This document shows positions 1-8,765 of a stretch of 64,000 nt of DNA, piece after piece; the first letter of the stretch is position 1; each line of letters opens with the position of its first letter. This stretch comes from an uncultured Lacinutrix sp. (GTDB lineage: Bacteria; Bacteroidota; Bacteroidia; Flavobacteriales; Flavobacteriaceae): the NCBI GenBank assembly GCA_937129145.1, contig CAKZMU010000050.1, positions 1 to 64,000 of the forward strand, read 5' to 3'. The notes beneath the pieces are model-generated. The model saw nothing but the letters and a program-made list of their open reading frames with translations. It had not been told where the DNA came from and searched no databases. The translations under genes and the position numbers were made by a program.

Positions 1-74
1 AACCACTTCCAACTTTTTTTCATATCTATTAAGTTCATTTATTAATCTAAGCAACTATCCATACCACAAGCACG

Positions 75-443
75 TTAGTTGCAATTAAAAAACTCGTCAA
101 AGTCTGTGCTTTCATCATCATAAACTTTACAAGTTCGTGGCATTGGCTTGTTTTCTTTAGGTTCAGTTTCATACATATTACCTTTGTGTTCAACTTTTGG
201 TGGGTACAAAAAAGTGTCTAATTTATTACAGTAAAGCAAATCTACCTTTCTTTCACTTTCACCATATCCAGTATCATAGTATATCGTTTCACTTTTTTTC
301 GTCAAGTGTCTGCATCCAAAACAAGCCCTGTCATTATCAGGGTTTTTATTACAAGTTTTTTCGTGTTCCAAACACCAGTGCTTTAATTGGTAAAGTTTAT
401 TACAGTGTTCGCATTTATAAATTTCTTTTGTTTCTATTTTCAT
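75..443 (-). CDS. Zinc-finger-like protein, unknown function
   Basis: 122 residues with two metal-site-like clusters: CEHC near residue 11 with H27 and C31 following (C2H2-like), and CFGC near residue 41. The C-terminus is acidic. It is the last leftward gene in view. I do not recognise a family. A small zinc-binding nucleic-acid-binding or host-takeover protein is an inference from the cysteine spacing only. The gene ends beside a 14-bp sequence that recurs after the next gene. Confidence 0.7.
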   Translation of the reverse strand: MKIETKEIYKCEHCNKLYQLKHWCLEHEKTCNKNPDNDRACFGCRHLTKKSETIYYDTGYGESERKVDLLYCNKLDTFLYPPKVEHKGNMYETEPKENKPMPRTCKVYDDESTDFDEFFNCN

Positions 444-551
444 CTCGTTTAAGTTTTTTAACAGTTCACTTCGTCAACTAACACAGTATATAGTCTATTG
501 CTCGTACCTCACAACATACCATATACAAGTACGTTAGTAATAATAAAAAGG

Positions 552-866
552 CTAGTGTTCTATTATACAGGTTCGGTCTACTATGTAATATTTATTCCAG
601 AAAACATCTTCCCACTCTCCGCTTTCTTTTAAGACTAGGTGCAATTCTCCGTTTTTAGGGTATTCTAAATCTTCGTTTTCAATACATTCTTTAATTAATG
701 TAATATCATCCCCACCATTATCACAAGTCAAGTCTAAATACCCTAAAAAGTTTGTGATTATCAGCGAGTATTCTCCTTCTTCGGGTTTACATCCATCTTC
801 CACGCCTATCACAACGTTTACATAGTTTACGGGTCTGGTCTTTATCGATTGAAATACTGCTTTCAT
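552..866 (-). CDS. Hypothetical protein, 104 aa
   Basis: Acidic 104-residue protein beginning MKAVFQSIKTRPVNYVN; no motif recognised. It is leftward like its neighbours and lies about 100 bases beyond the DNA polymerase stop, after two small hairpins. The start ATG follows an A/T-rich leader. Function unknown. Confidence 0.65.
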   Translation of the reverse strand: MKAVFQSIKTRPVNYVNVVIGVEDGCKPEEGEYSLIITNFLGYLDLTCDNGGDDITLIKECIENEDLEYPKNGELHLVLKESGEWEDVFWNKYYIVDRTCIIEH

Positions 867-941
867 TTTTTTACTATTACTAACAAAGGCTATAAATAAA
901 AGCCTAAGTAAATTATTTAATCGAATTGAACATTGTTTTCA

Positions 942-960
942 GGGCTTCAATTCATAGCCC
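942..960 (-). terminator. Hairpin after the polymerase gene, weak terminator candidate
   Basis: GGGCT (942-946) pairs with AGCCC (956-960) just downstream of the polymerase stop on the minus strand. A second small hairpin, AGGCT/AGCCT, lies at 887-905. Neither is followed by a good T-tract, so termination is uncertain. Confidence 0.3.
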
Positions 961-965
961 AAGCG

Positions 966-3038
966 TTAGAACAACTTACCTTGGATATATGCGCCTCGTT
1001 CTAAAATTCTTGTACCAGATTCTATGGAATTAATTACTTTTCTACACTCATTCAAGTAGTAATTTTTATCTATATTGTAATTTTTATCTCTACATTGAGT
1101 TATTGGGAAGTAATCCATGAATAATACGTGATTAAAACCTGCATTCAGCTTTTCATAATTACCTGTTCTTTTACCTTTTACATATTTTTTAAGTAAGTAA
1201 TCAGAGGTGTTAGACACATAATATCTAATTACCTTGTCAGGTACTTTCTCGGCTTTACCTTTAACTACGTGCCAATACTCACAACTACTAGTTTTTTTCT
1301 TACCAATACAGTAATCATAAATATCTACCCTCTTGTCCTTATCATACTCATATCCAAGATTACCAATAATATCAATTAATTTAACACCTTTAGTAAAGTA
1401 TTCACTTAAAGCAATAGGAACAATTCTTTGACTATTATTCTTATGAGCATCTTTATCAACCTCAAAATCACCTTTGTATTTAGTATTTGTAACTTCGTCG
1501 GTATCTGCATCAACTATGACAGCAATATAATCGTTCACAGAAGAGAACACTAGTTTGTTGTAGTGTGTATCTTCAAGTACCATTTGTGTCTTCTTTTCCC
1601 ACCAAGTATGAATCTTATCAACTGTTTCCTGCATTTCCTTCGGGTAATGAACGACCACACCATCAGTATTCACAGAAATGATTTCTATTCCACGCATAAT
1701 GAATGCTTCAATCAGCATCAATAGCATCAACTCACAGCCCATAGTAACCTGATATTTGACTAATGGGTCATATTGCCAAGAATAAGCAGAACCTAGCTTT
1801 CCAAACCCACCGCCATTCATGGCTAATTTGTACACCTGTTGCTCGTCCTCGACTTTCTGCCACTCGTCAGAACCATATTCCAGTTCCTTGAGTTTCGGCT
1901 TTAAAACGTCTAATCTGTAGTCATAAGCATTTGAAATACCCATGTTCCATTCTACCCCTAAATGCTGTGGGTAGATTTCATTAACTACAATTGCCCGTGG
2001 GTACATACTACCAACATCCTTTTCCATCAACGTATGGTCTTCTTTACGGTCAACTATGCGAGGCATGTCGATTGTATGAAGTCCACCTTTGGCGAATGTG
2101 ATGATAGTGCTAAGTTTTTGCCATTCAGCTTCGATGTCTTTCTTCTTCTTGAAACCACCTTCAACCACTCTGTCAAACTTACCACCTTGGATGACGATAT
2201 CAAATTTAAAACCTGTATCACCATCTGCAAATGTACGCTTGCGTAAATCAGCTAGGAACTCTTTCATAAAAGGAGTCTGGAAGTTCACACAGCTAGGGAT
2301 AATATCCTCCATCTTATAACTCTTCCTGAACGTTCTACCTTCCTTGAAATCTCTGTACTTCTTACCAGTAAGTTCCTCGTACTTCTTTTGATTTAAGAAC
2401 TCACCGATACGAACGTCAGAATAATCCATAACGTTTCTCTTAAGTACAAGGCTCATATTCTCACGGAACTTAACAGCATTCCAAGAGTCGTGTGCTAGTT
2501 CGAATGTGAAATCAACATCATTCCAACAATACTTAATCAGTTCATCCATCTGTGATTCTAAAATCACTTGGTCAGGGGCAATAGGTAAATCCTGAACCTT
2601 GTACCACTTCTTTGTAAATTCTAACCATTTCAAACTGGCTGATTTAGCCATATTGTCATAGTGGTTGATTTTAAACAAATCAATTTGGAACACATGTCTT
2701 TGGTTATCCCATACCATGCCCTTACGTTCGTTGAAGATTTCTCGCTGTACTTTCTTCCACCATATAAGTAATGATATCTCTGGGTTCTCGATAAGCATGT
2801 GTAGCACGGGGTAGTCATAACCTACGTTATTGAACCCGATGGTACGCAATTGCTTTACGTAATACCCGTCAGTCTGTAGCAAGAAAGCTATCAGTTCATG
2901 TCGTTGGTCTTTTCGATGGCTAATCTCAAATGTCTTCTTAACTAAACCATCAGGGAAACTTCGAAAGTTCACACAAAAGAAGTTCTGGTAAAACTCAATA
3001 TCAAATACCCAATCGTTACTACTCTCTGCGTTATCCAT
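966..3038 (-). CDS. Family B DNA polymerase with 3'-5' exonuclease
   Basis: Replicative polymerase of 690 aa. The exonuclease domain shows Exo I DIE (13-15), Exo II N70-N71 with Y74-D75, and Exo III Y170xxxD174. The polymerase domain shows motif A (D341 in DVGSMYP), motif B (K404xxxN408 followed by GG-FGKLG) and motif C NTDG (457-460, catalytic D459). That order and spacing identify family B. NTDG replaces the commoner DTD, as in some phage polymerases. It is shorter than cellular PolB. Its ATG overlaps the stop of the small coiled-coil gene upstream, so the two are probably translationally coupled. It belongs to the leftward replication/nucleotide block with RNR and dNMP kinase. Confidence 0.93.
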   Translation of the reverse strand: MDNAESSNDWVFDIEFYQNFFCVNFRSFPDGLVKKTFEISHRKDQRHELIAFLLQTDGYYVKQLRTIGFNNVGYDYPVLHMLIENPEISLLIWWKKVQREIFNERKGMVWDNQRHVFQIDLFKINHYDNMAKSASLKWLEFTKKWYKVQDLPIAPDQVILESQMDELIKYCWNDVDFTFELAHDSWNAVKFRENMSLVLKRNVMDYSDVRIGEFLNQKKYEELTGKKYRDFKEGRTFRKSYKMEDIIPSCVNFQTPFMKEFLADLRKRTFADGDTGFKFDIVIQGGKFDRVVEGGFKKKKDIEAEWQKLSTIITFAKGGLHTIDMPRIVDRKEDHTLMEKDVGSMYPRAIVVNEIYPQHLGVEWNMGISNAYDYRLDVLKPKLKELEYGSDEWQKVEDEQQVYKLAMNGGGFGKLGSAYSWQYDPLVKYQVTMGCELMLLMLIEAFIMRGIEIISVNTDGVVVHYPKEMQETVDKIHTWWEKKTQMVLEDTHYNKLVFSSVNDYIAVIVDADTDEVTNTKYKGDFEVDKDAHKNNSQRIVPIALSEYFTKGVKLIDIIGNLGYEYDKDKRVDIYDYCIGKKKTSSCEYWHVVKGKAEKVPDKVIRYYVSNTSDYLLKKYVKGKRTGNYEKLNAGFNHVLFMDYFPITQCRDKNYNIDKNYYLNECRKVINSIESGTRILERGAYIQGKLF

Positions 3039-3181
3039 TATCCTAAGATTTTACTAAGGAAACCTTTTTCCTCCAATGTCTTGATTCTCGCTGCTTGTTT
3101 TTCACACAAAGCTACGATTTCCTCTTGATTTTGTTGTAGCTCTTTGACTAACTTCTCCAATTCTTCTACTCGATTTCTCAT
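3038..3181 (-). CDS. Small coiled-coil protein, 47 aa
   Basis: 47-residue ORF, rich in E, K, Q and L with a heptad-like pattern (RVEELEKLVKELQQ...), probably one long coiled coil. It ends GFLSKILG. Its TAA overlaps the polymerase ATG (TAATG), the coupling used throughout this arm, which supports it as real. It may be a polymerase or RNR accessory peptide (inference from position). Confidence 0.65.
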   Translation of the reverse strand: MRNRVEELEKLVKELQQNQEEIVALCEKQAARIKTLEEKGFLSKILG

Positions 3182-3189
3182 AATATTAT

Positions 3190-5088
3190 TTATTTAATTG
3201 GACATCCTCCGATACCACATGCTCCTAATTCTTCAACATCTTCTTCGTTGATGGTAATGGATTCAATAGGTATTACTTTGTCCGTTAGGTATTCATATTG
3301 TTCCTTACTAATAGGCTCAAATGGTGCTTGAACGAATCCGTGACCACTATACAGTAGGAAACTCAATGTTTTGAAATTGTCATTAAAGTTTTCTTCCAAG
3401 TATTCACGTAGTTCAGGCAATTCTTCTTTTTTATAGTACGCTGTAACTGACACAGAGTTATCTGACCAATTTTTCTGCATGAATTGAACCATATCCAATT
3501 GCTCGAACACAGTCATATCATCTGCGGATATTACACCGTCAGCATACTTACATGGAAATTCAGCTATCATACTTGAATAATCATTCGTACCATCGAAGTT
3601 TTTCTTGTACTCAACATGGTAACCATGTGATTTGATAACCTCGATAAGAGGTGAGTTCGATGAAATAGTTATTCTTCGAATGAAATACTGACCTGCAGTT
3701 GCAGGGTGTACTCCTGATGTAACACCTGCCAACAGCGATAACGTTCCTGATGGCTTAACAGTAGTCAATTTAATCGACTCTGGGAAACCATGTATCTTAG
3801 AATACTCTTTGTCATAGGCACGTAGATACTCATAAGCAGGTTTCAACCAACTTAATTGTTCCGAAGAAGCCATCATGATACCAGTAATACCGATACCCAT
3901 TCTCATATTCTTGTGTACAATATCCTCTGTTTCCTTGTGATGACATTTGAGTGCTAATGAGTGCTTATTGACTCTGTACAACATTGTCATTACTTTCAGG
4001 AACGTTTGGTAATCTTTGATGTTCGGCAAATACAATTCAGCCAAGCAACATGTTTCGTGATTAACCAAGGATTGTTCAGCACAAGGGTTGTAACCTTGTA
4101 CGTCAGGGTCAGGGTATTGTGTTTCTCCAATACGCCCTACCTCCCTAGATAGTTTCAGGTTAATGAGACCATACGGCTCTCCTTGCTTGTACGTATCCCA
4201 GAACTCTTCTGGTAACGCTTTAATGTCCACAACATCAACAGAATTATTGGACATGGCACGCCAGTTTGGTATATTCCCCAAATCCCAACGTTTAGCTTTT
4301 AAGTATTCCAAGTCATCGTAATCACCGATAGCAATCTGCGCTGAACGTCGAACGTTACCTGCCACCACTATCATACCGATGATATTCATAATGTCCAATG
4401 CATCGATTGGTTTTATCTGCTGCCCCCTGCGTGCATCCAACACACCACAAATGAGTTCCATTCCCTCAACGAGTATTCCTGCACCAGAAGCTGTACCACC
4501 GAACCCTGCGATAGGTTCACCTGCGCCTCGTACCAATTGTGTAGAGTAGGTAAACCCTTTACCAGAATAGAAGTAAGCCTTTAGGACTTTCCCCAACAGC
4601 TTTCCCCAACCTTCACGACTGTCTGGTACGATGTAATCTGCACCTGCATCATTGACTCTTTCAATCTTTATCTTCTTACGCTGCACTTTTGGCAACTTAT
4701 AGACGTGTTCTTTCTTGATAGAGAATCCTACACCCGAACCGAGCATAAGCATATCCATTGCCCATGTGAAGGGTCTTATTGGGTCATCAACTACCACAAA
4801 TGCACAATTTTGCAATGAGGGAAGACCAAGTTGGTCTACGGTTTTAGTTCCTAGTTGCCACATAAACCTACCTGCTACAGAACCCCACATACTGTGTCGC
4901 ATTGTTCTGTAAAACTCGGTTTCTTTATCGGTAAGTGGTAATTTAAGTTGTTTTGTTATTCCTCGTAGTTCCCTTTCAACTGTGTCTGAAAAGGTTTCTT
5001 TACTACCATCTTTATTTGTTCTGGAATATGTGCGTGCGTAAGTGATTAAGCCAAGGTCGCCAAAGGCAACGGGTCGTTGTTCTGTCAT
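3190..5088 (-). CDS. Class II (adenosylcobalamin-dependent) ribonucleoside-triphosphate reductase
   Basis: 632 aa, related to the monomeric Lactobacillus-type RTPR. Conserved blocks: C95 (QNCAF), LGSGVGFS (116-123), FGGTASGAG (196-204), VVAGNVRRSA (241-250), NPCAEQS with C336 and E338, ETCCLAE with C347/C348, and a TTVKPSGT phosphate-binding loop. The C-terminal redox pair is C624 and C629 in ACGIGGCPIK, matching the family's GGACPIK ending. It makes dNTPs from NTPs, uses B12 and needs no oxygen or small subunit. It is shorter than the roughly 740-residue bacterial enzyme. A good leftward promoter lies just upstream. Confidence 0.93.
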   Translation of the reverse strand: MTEQRPVAFGDLGLITYARTYSRTNKDGSKETFSDTVERELRGITKQLKLPLTDKETEFYRTMRHSMWGSVAGRFMWQLGTKTVDQLGLPSLQNCAFVVVDDPIRPFTWAMDMLMLGSGVGFSIKKEHVYKLPKVQRKKIKIERVNDAGADYIVPDSREGWGKLLGKVLKAYFYSGKGFTYSTQLVRGAGEPIAGFGGTASGAGILVEGMELICGVLDARRGQQIKPIDALDIMNIIGMIVVAGNVRRSAQIAIGDYDDLEYLKAKRWDLGNIPNWRAMSNNSVDVVDIKALPEEFWDTYKQGEPYGLINLKLSREVGRIGETQYPDPDVQGYNPCAEQSLVNHETCCLAELYLPNIKDYQTFLKVMTMLYRVNKHSLALKCHHKETEDIVHKNMRMGIGITGIMMASSEQLSWLKPAYEYLRAYDKEYSKIHGFPESIKLTTVKPSGTLSLLAGVTSGVHPATAGQYFIRRITISSNSPLIEVIKSHGYHVEYKKNFDGTNDYSSMIAEFPCKYADGVISADDMTVFEQLDMVQFMQKNWSDNSVSVTAYYKKEELPELREYLEENFNDNFKTLSFLLYSGHGFVQAPFEPISKEQYEYLTDKVIPIESITINEEDVEELGACGIGGCPIK

Positions 5089-5122
5089 TCTGTATGTTGG
5101 GTATTCGTTAAAAAAAGGATTA

Positions 5123-5152
5123 CAAAGGTAGGTAAAAATATTGATTACACAA
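5123..5152 (-). promoter_or_regulatory. Bacteroidetes-type promoter for the RNR/polymerase genes
   Basis: On the minus strand TTG (5150-5152), a 19-base spacer, then TACCTTTG (5123-5130), matching TTG-N19/20-TAnnTTTG. It lies 35 bases before the RNR start and overlaps the 3' end of the upstream gene. Confidence 0.7.
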
Positions 5153-5339
5153 CTCTTTGCAATTCAGCGATAAACGAACGGTAACACTCTTTCTTAGTTT
5201 CTAACCTTGCTCTTTTATCAAAGTACGGTCTGCATTGAGCGAATACGGTCATCTTAATCAGATACTCGTTTTCCTCAATCATCTTATCTAATGTTTTCAG
5301 TCTTCTTTCGTAATCTTCTACTAGCAGTTCTGTTGTCAT
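5145..5339 (-). CDS. Small charged coiled-coil-like protein
   Basis: 64 aa, highly charged (EDYERRLKTLDKMIEENEYL...), predicted helical. It overlaps the 3' end of the upstream gene by 56 bases and ends just upstream of the RNR promoter. No family recognised. Confidence 0.6.
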   Translation of the reverse strand: MTTELLVEDYERRLKTLDKMIEENEYLIKMTVFAQCRPYFDKRARLETKKECYRSFIAELQRVV

Positions 5340-5616
5340 ATTCTACTGTTTTTTCAATTAATGCACCCATCAGGGCTGACTCAATGTCAATACCAAACTC
5401 ATGGATGGGAAGATAACCATCCCTTTCAAATTCCTCTACAGGAACTATCCCTCTCTTGTCATAAAACTCTTCTCCTATTTCAGTTACGCAATGGTTACTG
5501 TTGTACCAAACCACACCACCAAAGTTACTGGCAAGTATGGTCGCTACTAAATAGCATTGAGGTTTTCTTCCGTATCGTTTTTTAATCTCCTTTACTTTGT
5601 CCAATACTAAGTCCAC
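5284..5616 (-). CDS. Conserved-looking phage protein, 110 aa
   Basis: 110 aa. The N-terminal part (KKRYGRKPQCYLVATILASNF) looks like a helix bearing a cysteine, and the segment VVWYNSNHCVTEIG follows it. The basic C-terminus RRLRKKTENIR overlaps the next gene. Cys and His are well placed for a small hydrolase-like fold, but I cannot name a family. Lies between dNMP kinase and RNR. Confidence 0.6.
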   Translation of the reverse strand: MDLVLDKVKEIKKRYGRKPQCYLVATILASNFGGVVWYNSNHCVTEIGEEFYDKRGIVPVEEFERDGYLPIHEFGIDIESALMGALIEKTVEYDNRTASRRLRKKTENIR

Positions 5617-5655
5617 TATATTAAAACTTTTTACCTCCGTCCTTCTCTCGGTTTT

Positions 5656-6345
5656 CTATTTTGTGGTCAGGGCGATTTGAGCAACTTGGTCATACAGTTC
5701 TTCCATAGTACCATTATTATCGATAACATAATCGAACTTGTCCATGTAATCATCCAATGCAATTTCAGATGGATGGCTACCAGTATTACCGTCACCCCTC
5801 TGAACCCTGATAGTGACTCCACCACGTGAAACCACAGTCTCAAGTTCATTAGGGAATCTCATATCTGTGAAGACCCAATGCTGTCCATTGTAACCTGCAG
5901 TAGCAGCATTAACCCAAGCATTAGGATGAATTATCTCTCTAACACCCTCTGTACCAAGACGTTGTAATATCAACCTAGGAGTAGGCTTAACCAAGAACCT
6001 TGAATCAGCGAGTTCCTTGTCCGCTCCTTTCCAAAAACCATATGGTTTAATACCATCGGCATGTTGATAATACCACCACTCTTCTCCAAGTTCCGCTTCC
6101 TTATAATCCCTATCTTCAAGCATGTCTCTATCCACACCTAGCAGCGTACATACATTATCTTTTAGGGCATCTGCGAACTTCTTAACCTTCCAATTTGGAA
6201 GTACCAACCATTTATCTCCTTCATACCTTGCCGTAAATTCTTCAAACGATGGTTTGTCAACAGTTCCTATGTATTGAACCATCTGACCCACAAGGTCTTT
6301 ACCGCTTGCTATTTTTCCTGAAACTCCTATAATCATTTTATTCAA
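5656..6345 (-). CDS. Deoxynucleoside monophosphate kinase (T4 gp1-like P-loop kinase)
   Basis: 229 aa. The N-terminal P-loop GKIASGKD (residues 10-17) sits in a beta-strand context. FTDMRFPNELE near residues 165-175 matches the phage dNMP kinase pattern in which an Asp-Arg pair follows a hydrophobic strand. It phosphorylates dNMPs to dNDPs, working with the neighbouring RNR to raise dNTP pools. The length fits the family (about 200-240). Confidence 0.82.
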   Translation of the reverse strand: MNKMIIGVSGKIASGKDLVGQMVQYIGTVDKPSFEEFTARYEGDKWLVLPNWKVKKFADALKDNVCTLLGVDRDMLEDRDYKEAELGEEWWYYQHADGIKPYGFWKGADKELADSRFLVKPTPRLILQRLGTEGVREIIHPNAWVNAATAGYNGQHWVFTDMRFPNELETVVSRGGVTIRVQRGDGNTGSHPSEIALDDYMDKFDYVIDNNGTMEELYDQVAQIALTTK

Positions 6346-6357
6346 TTTAAGGTTAAA

Positions 6358-6507
6358 TTATTCTTCCCAATAGTAATTACAATTTCCGTCTTTGTCCTGC
6401 GAGAATCCATCGTATAATTGATGCGGAGTATTCGGGATGGCTTTGTACCTATAGCAGGTTTCTCTCAAGGTACATGTACTGTTCGTACACATTGATATAT
6501 CAGGCAT
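6358..6507 (-). CDS. Small cysteine-rich phage protein, 49 aa
   Basis: Begins MPDISMCTNSTCTLRETCYR and ends CNYYWEE. The Cys pattern CxxxxC-x5-C-x24-C with CYRY is, from memory, common to small proteins in Bacteroidetes phages, probably zinc-binding. Its start overlaps the 3' end of the nucleotidyltransferase gene by 8 bases. Function unknown. Confidence 0.75.
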   Translation of the reverse strand: MPDISMCTNSTCTLRETCYRYKAIPNTPHQLYDGFSQDKDGNCNYYWEE

Positions 6508-7396
6508 CGTATTCGTGTTCGTTAAACACCTTATCAATGATTGAGTTTAGATAAGGCGATGTTATTTTGTCTTTTGGTACACCTCTCAATATCTCAATCA
6601 ATAATGAGAAGTACGCAATATCAACCCCTATAAGTTGCTCTTCCAGAACAACAGGGTCTTTCAAATCCAATTCGGATATCTGAAACATAATCTTCAATAT
6701 TTCACCTGCATTGATTGTCCATCCCCTAAGTAAGAATTTCTTCATACGAATAATGGATGTCAATGGGTACAGCGAACCTTGATACCTCAACTCTTTCGTC
6801 AAGATGGATGATAGTGCATCGGTGTTTACCACCAGACCTTCTTCGAATGTGAAGTAATTCGTAGCGTGGATGAAATCAAATGTCTTGTGTATCTGTGTAG
6901 AATCCCCATGGAATCTTAATACAATCTGTAAATCATCAGTAAGGGATATGGCATTCTGCGATAAGAAAGCAACTTTATAATCCCCTCTGTTTAGTTCTTC
7001 ATCTTTCAAAGGAATCCTAATACCCTCACTTGGGATATCCAATTTCACTTGGTCAGGCTTCAAAGTCTTGACCCTAACAGCCAATTCTGCTAGATTCTCC
7101 CCACCGTCTTCTGAACCGAACACTTCGTCTGGGGCATGGTTCTCAAGATACTGCTCTCTCAACCTTCCATCCAGTACTTTTGGGGTGTAATACTTAGCCA
7201 ACCTGATAAGCACGTCCATATCCTTGATATAAACGTCATAATCGTTGACAGGTTCGCTTAACAGCATCGAAGTGATACTACCACCTGAAACGAGGATATT
7301 TGCTCTTACATCGGCTCTTAACTTCTCGTCATCAATTGTTGATAACCATGCTGTTAACTTCATACTAATCGCTCTCTTAATTGTTTTGATTTTCAT
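6500..7396 (-). CDS. Nucleotidyltransferase-superfamily protein next to RtcB
   Basis: 298 aa. The signature of the Pol-beta/CCA-adding superfamily is near the N-terminus: GGS (38-40) followed by D52 and D54 in NDYDVYI, the usual metal-binding pair. A second block, FDFIHATNYF near residues 175-184, recurs from memory in phage nucleotidyltransferases. The C-terminal half is helical. It probably adds nucleotides to an RNA end. The ATG of this gene overlaps the RtcB stop (TAATG), so the two are translated together. End processing before or after ligation is the natural joint role (inference). Substrate unknown. Confidence 0.72.
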   Translation of the reverse strand: MKIKTIKRAISMKLTAWLSTIDDEKLRADVRANILVSGGSITSMLLSEPVNDYDVYIKDMDVLIRLAKYYTPKVLDGRLREQYLENHAPDEVFGSEDGGENLAELAVRVKTLKPDQVKLDIPSEGIRIPLKDEELNRGDYKVAFLSQNAISLTDDLQIVLRFHGDSTQIHKTFDFIHATNYFTFEEGLVVNTDALSSILTKELRYQGSLYPLTSIIRMKKFLLRGWTINAGEILKIMFQISELDLKDPVVLEEQLIGVDIAYFSLLIEILRGVPKDKITSPYLNSIIDKVFNEHEYDA

Positions 7397-8763
7397 TACT
7401 TCTTCTTTTTCCAGTTAAATTCGCTTTCACCTGCCATTATGCAACCATAAGGCATTATTCTATCCACCACTTTACCTAATCCGAACTGCTCGATTTGAGT
7501 CTGTACGGTTTCAGCGTTTTTGTATGCAGATGGTAGTTCGGTTACATCAACCTTACCACTAAAGAATCTGATATCCAAACCTTTAGTTTCCTCTGCCAGA
7601 ACTTCCTCTGGTGTTTGACCTTCTTTGGTCTTTCTGTGTGCAGCCCTGCTCACGTTTCTACCTGCACCGTGTGGTGCGAATCCGCTACCTTCTTGCCTTA
7701 CTACAAGAATAGGTTCGCTCATGTTCAATGGAATCAGTCTCAACCCATCAGTAGAATCTGGTATAAACTTGTCATCCATAGGTGTTACACCTTTAGCGTG
7801 CCAATATACATCACCCTCTTTGAATACTGAATTGTGTTCGTTCCAGAATGAGCCTTTCCCTGCAGTTTTTACGGCATTTAAGGTCTTGTTATGCAGGGTA
7901 GCATGGTTCAACTTAGTCCAATCTCTTACGATTTGAATCGCATCCCAATATAGTTCACCCTCCAATTCATCAGCAGGTATCCATGCGTTACCCTTATAGG
8001 TCTCTGGTGATAACTTTCTTCTGAACTTTTCAGCAGTAGCCATGCCTTTCTTATACACCGATGCACCGAACCCACGTGAACCGTGATGTGTGACCATCAT
8101 AGTATCACCTGTTTGTTCTGACACACCTACAAATAAGAAGTGATTACCGTCACCCTGTGTACCAAGATGTCTGCATGCTTTCTCAATGTAATCCTTGGTG
8201 TAATAGTTGTCTATCAACCTATCGTACAAGAGTTTGTTGTCTGTCAGGATGTGACCAAAATCAGTCAATCCTTTTCTACCACCTGCACCGAAATGAGTTA
8301 TAGCATGTGCTGCATCTAATACAGCTTTCGGGTCAACCTTACCAAAGTTGGTAGCATATACCGAACAACACATATCAGCAGAATGCCAAGATGGGTGTAT
8401 TGCATTTTTTGCACCGACAACTACTCCGACAGGAATGTTTCTTCCTCCGACAGGACACGCATCAGGCATGATAGCACCTTCAACTGTAGTAGGTACTTTC
8501 AATATCTCAACCGTGGCTGCTACAACAGCAGTATAGTTTATCAATTCCTCTTCATTAAGAGGTCGCAGGTTGATTTGAAAAGGAGCAGGGAAATCCCTCA
8601 TTGGGATAGTCTCAACTGGCTCTGGTTTGAACATTTCACAGGCAGCTACTATAGTGCTGTGTGAAGGGTTGTCACCGCCTCTTTCATTCAGGTATGCAAT
8701 AGCATCCTTAAACCATTTTGCAGGTTCATACCCTAATCTGATTAAATCTTTTCCTGTTACCAT
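7396..8763 (-). CDS. rtcB: RtcB family RNA-splicing ligase
   Basis: 455 aa. Joins RNA 2',3'-cyclic phosphate/3'-phosphate ends to 5'-OH ends using Mn2+ and GTP. Visible motifs: D130 and C132/C133 in HSADMCCS (the family's D-x-G-C-G metal site, variant here), GTQGDGNHF (201-209), H226-H227 in THHGSRGFG, and H365 in PHGAGRNVSR, the site of guanylylation in the family. Length is slightly above the usual 400. Phage RtcB enzymes probably repair tRNAs cut by host anticodon nucleases. It is coupled by TAATG overlap to the nucleotidyltransferase downstream. Confidence 0.93.
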   Translation of the reverse strand: MVTGKDLIRLGYEPAKWFKDAIAYLNERGGDNPSHSTIVAACEMFKPEPVETIPMRDFPAPFQINLRPLNEEELINYTAVVAATVEILKVPTTVEGAIMPDACPVGGRNIPVGVVVGAKNAIHPSWHSADMCCSVYATNFGKVDPKAVLDAAHAITHFGAGGRKGLTDFGHILTDNKLLYDRLIDNYYTKDYIEKACRHLGTQGDGNHFLFVGVSEQTGDTMMVTHHGSRGFGASVYKKGMATAEKFRRKLSPETYKGNAWIPADELEGELYWDAIQIVRDWTKLNHATLHNKTLNAVKTAGKGSFWNEHNSVFKEGDVYWHAKGVTPMDDKFIPDSTDGLRLIPLNMSEPILVVRQEGSGFAPHGAGRNVSRAAHRKTKEGQTPEEVLAEETKGLDIRFFSGKVDVTELPSAYKNAETVQTQIEQFGLGKVVDRIMPYGCIMAGESEFNWKKKK

Positions 8764-8765
8764 AA

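Noticed and set aside
1962..2319. Plus-strand ORFs inside the polymerase and other left-arm genes
   Set aside because: They lie antisense within well-supported genes, show no domain and have no promoter or coupled neighbours.
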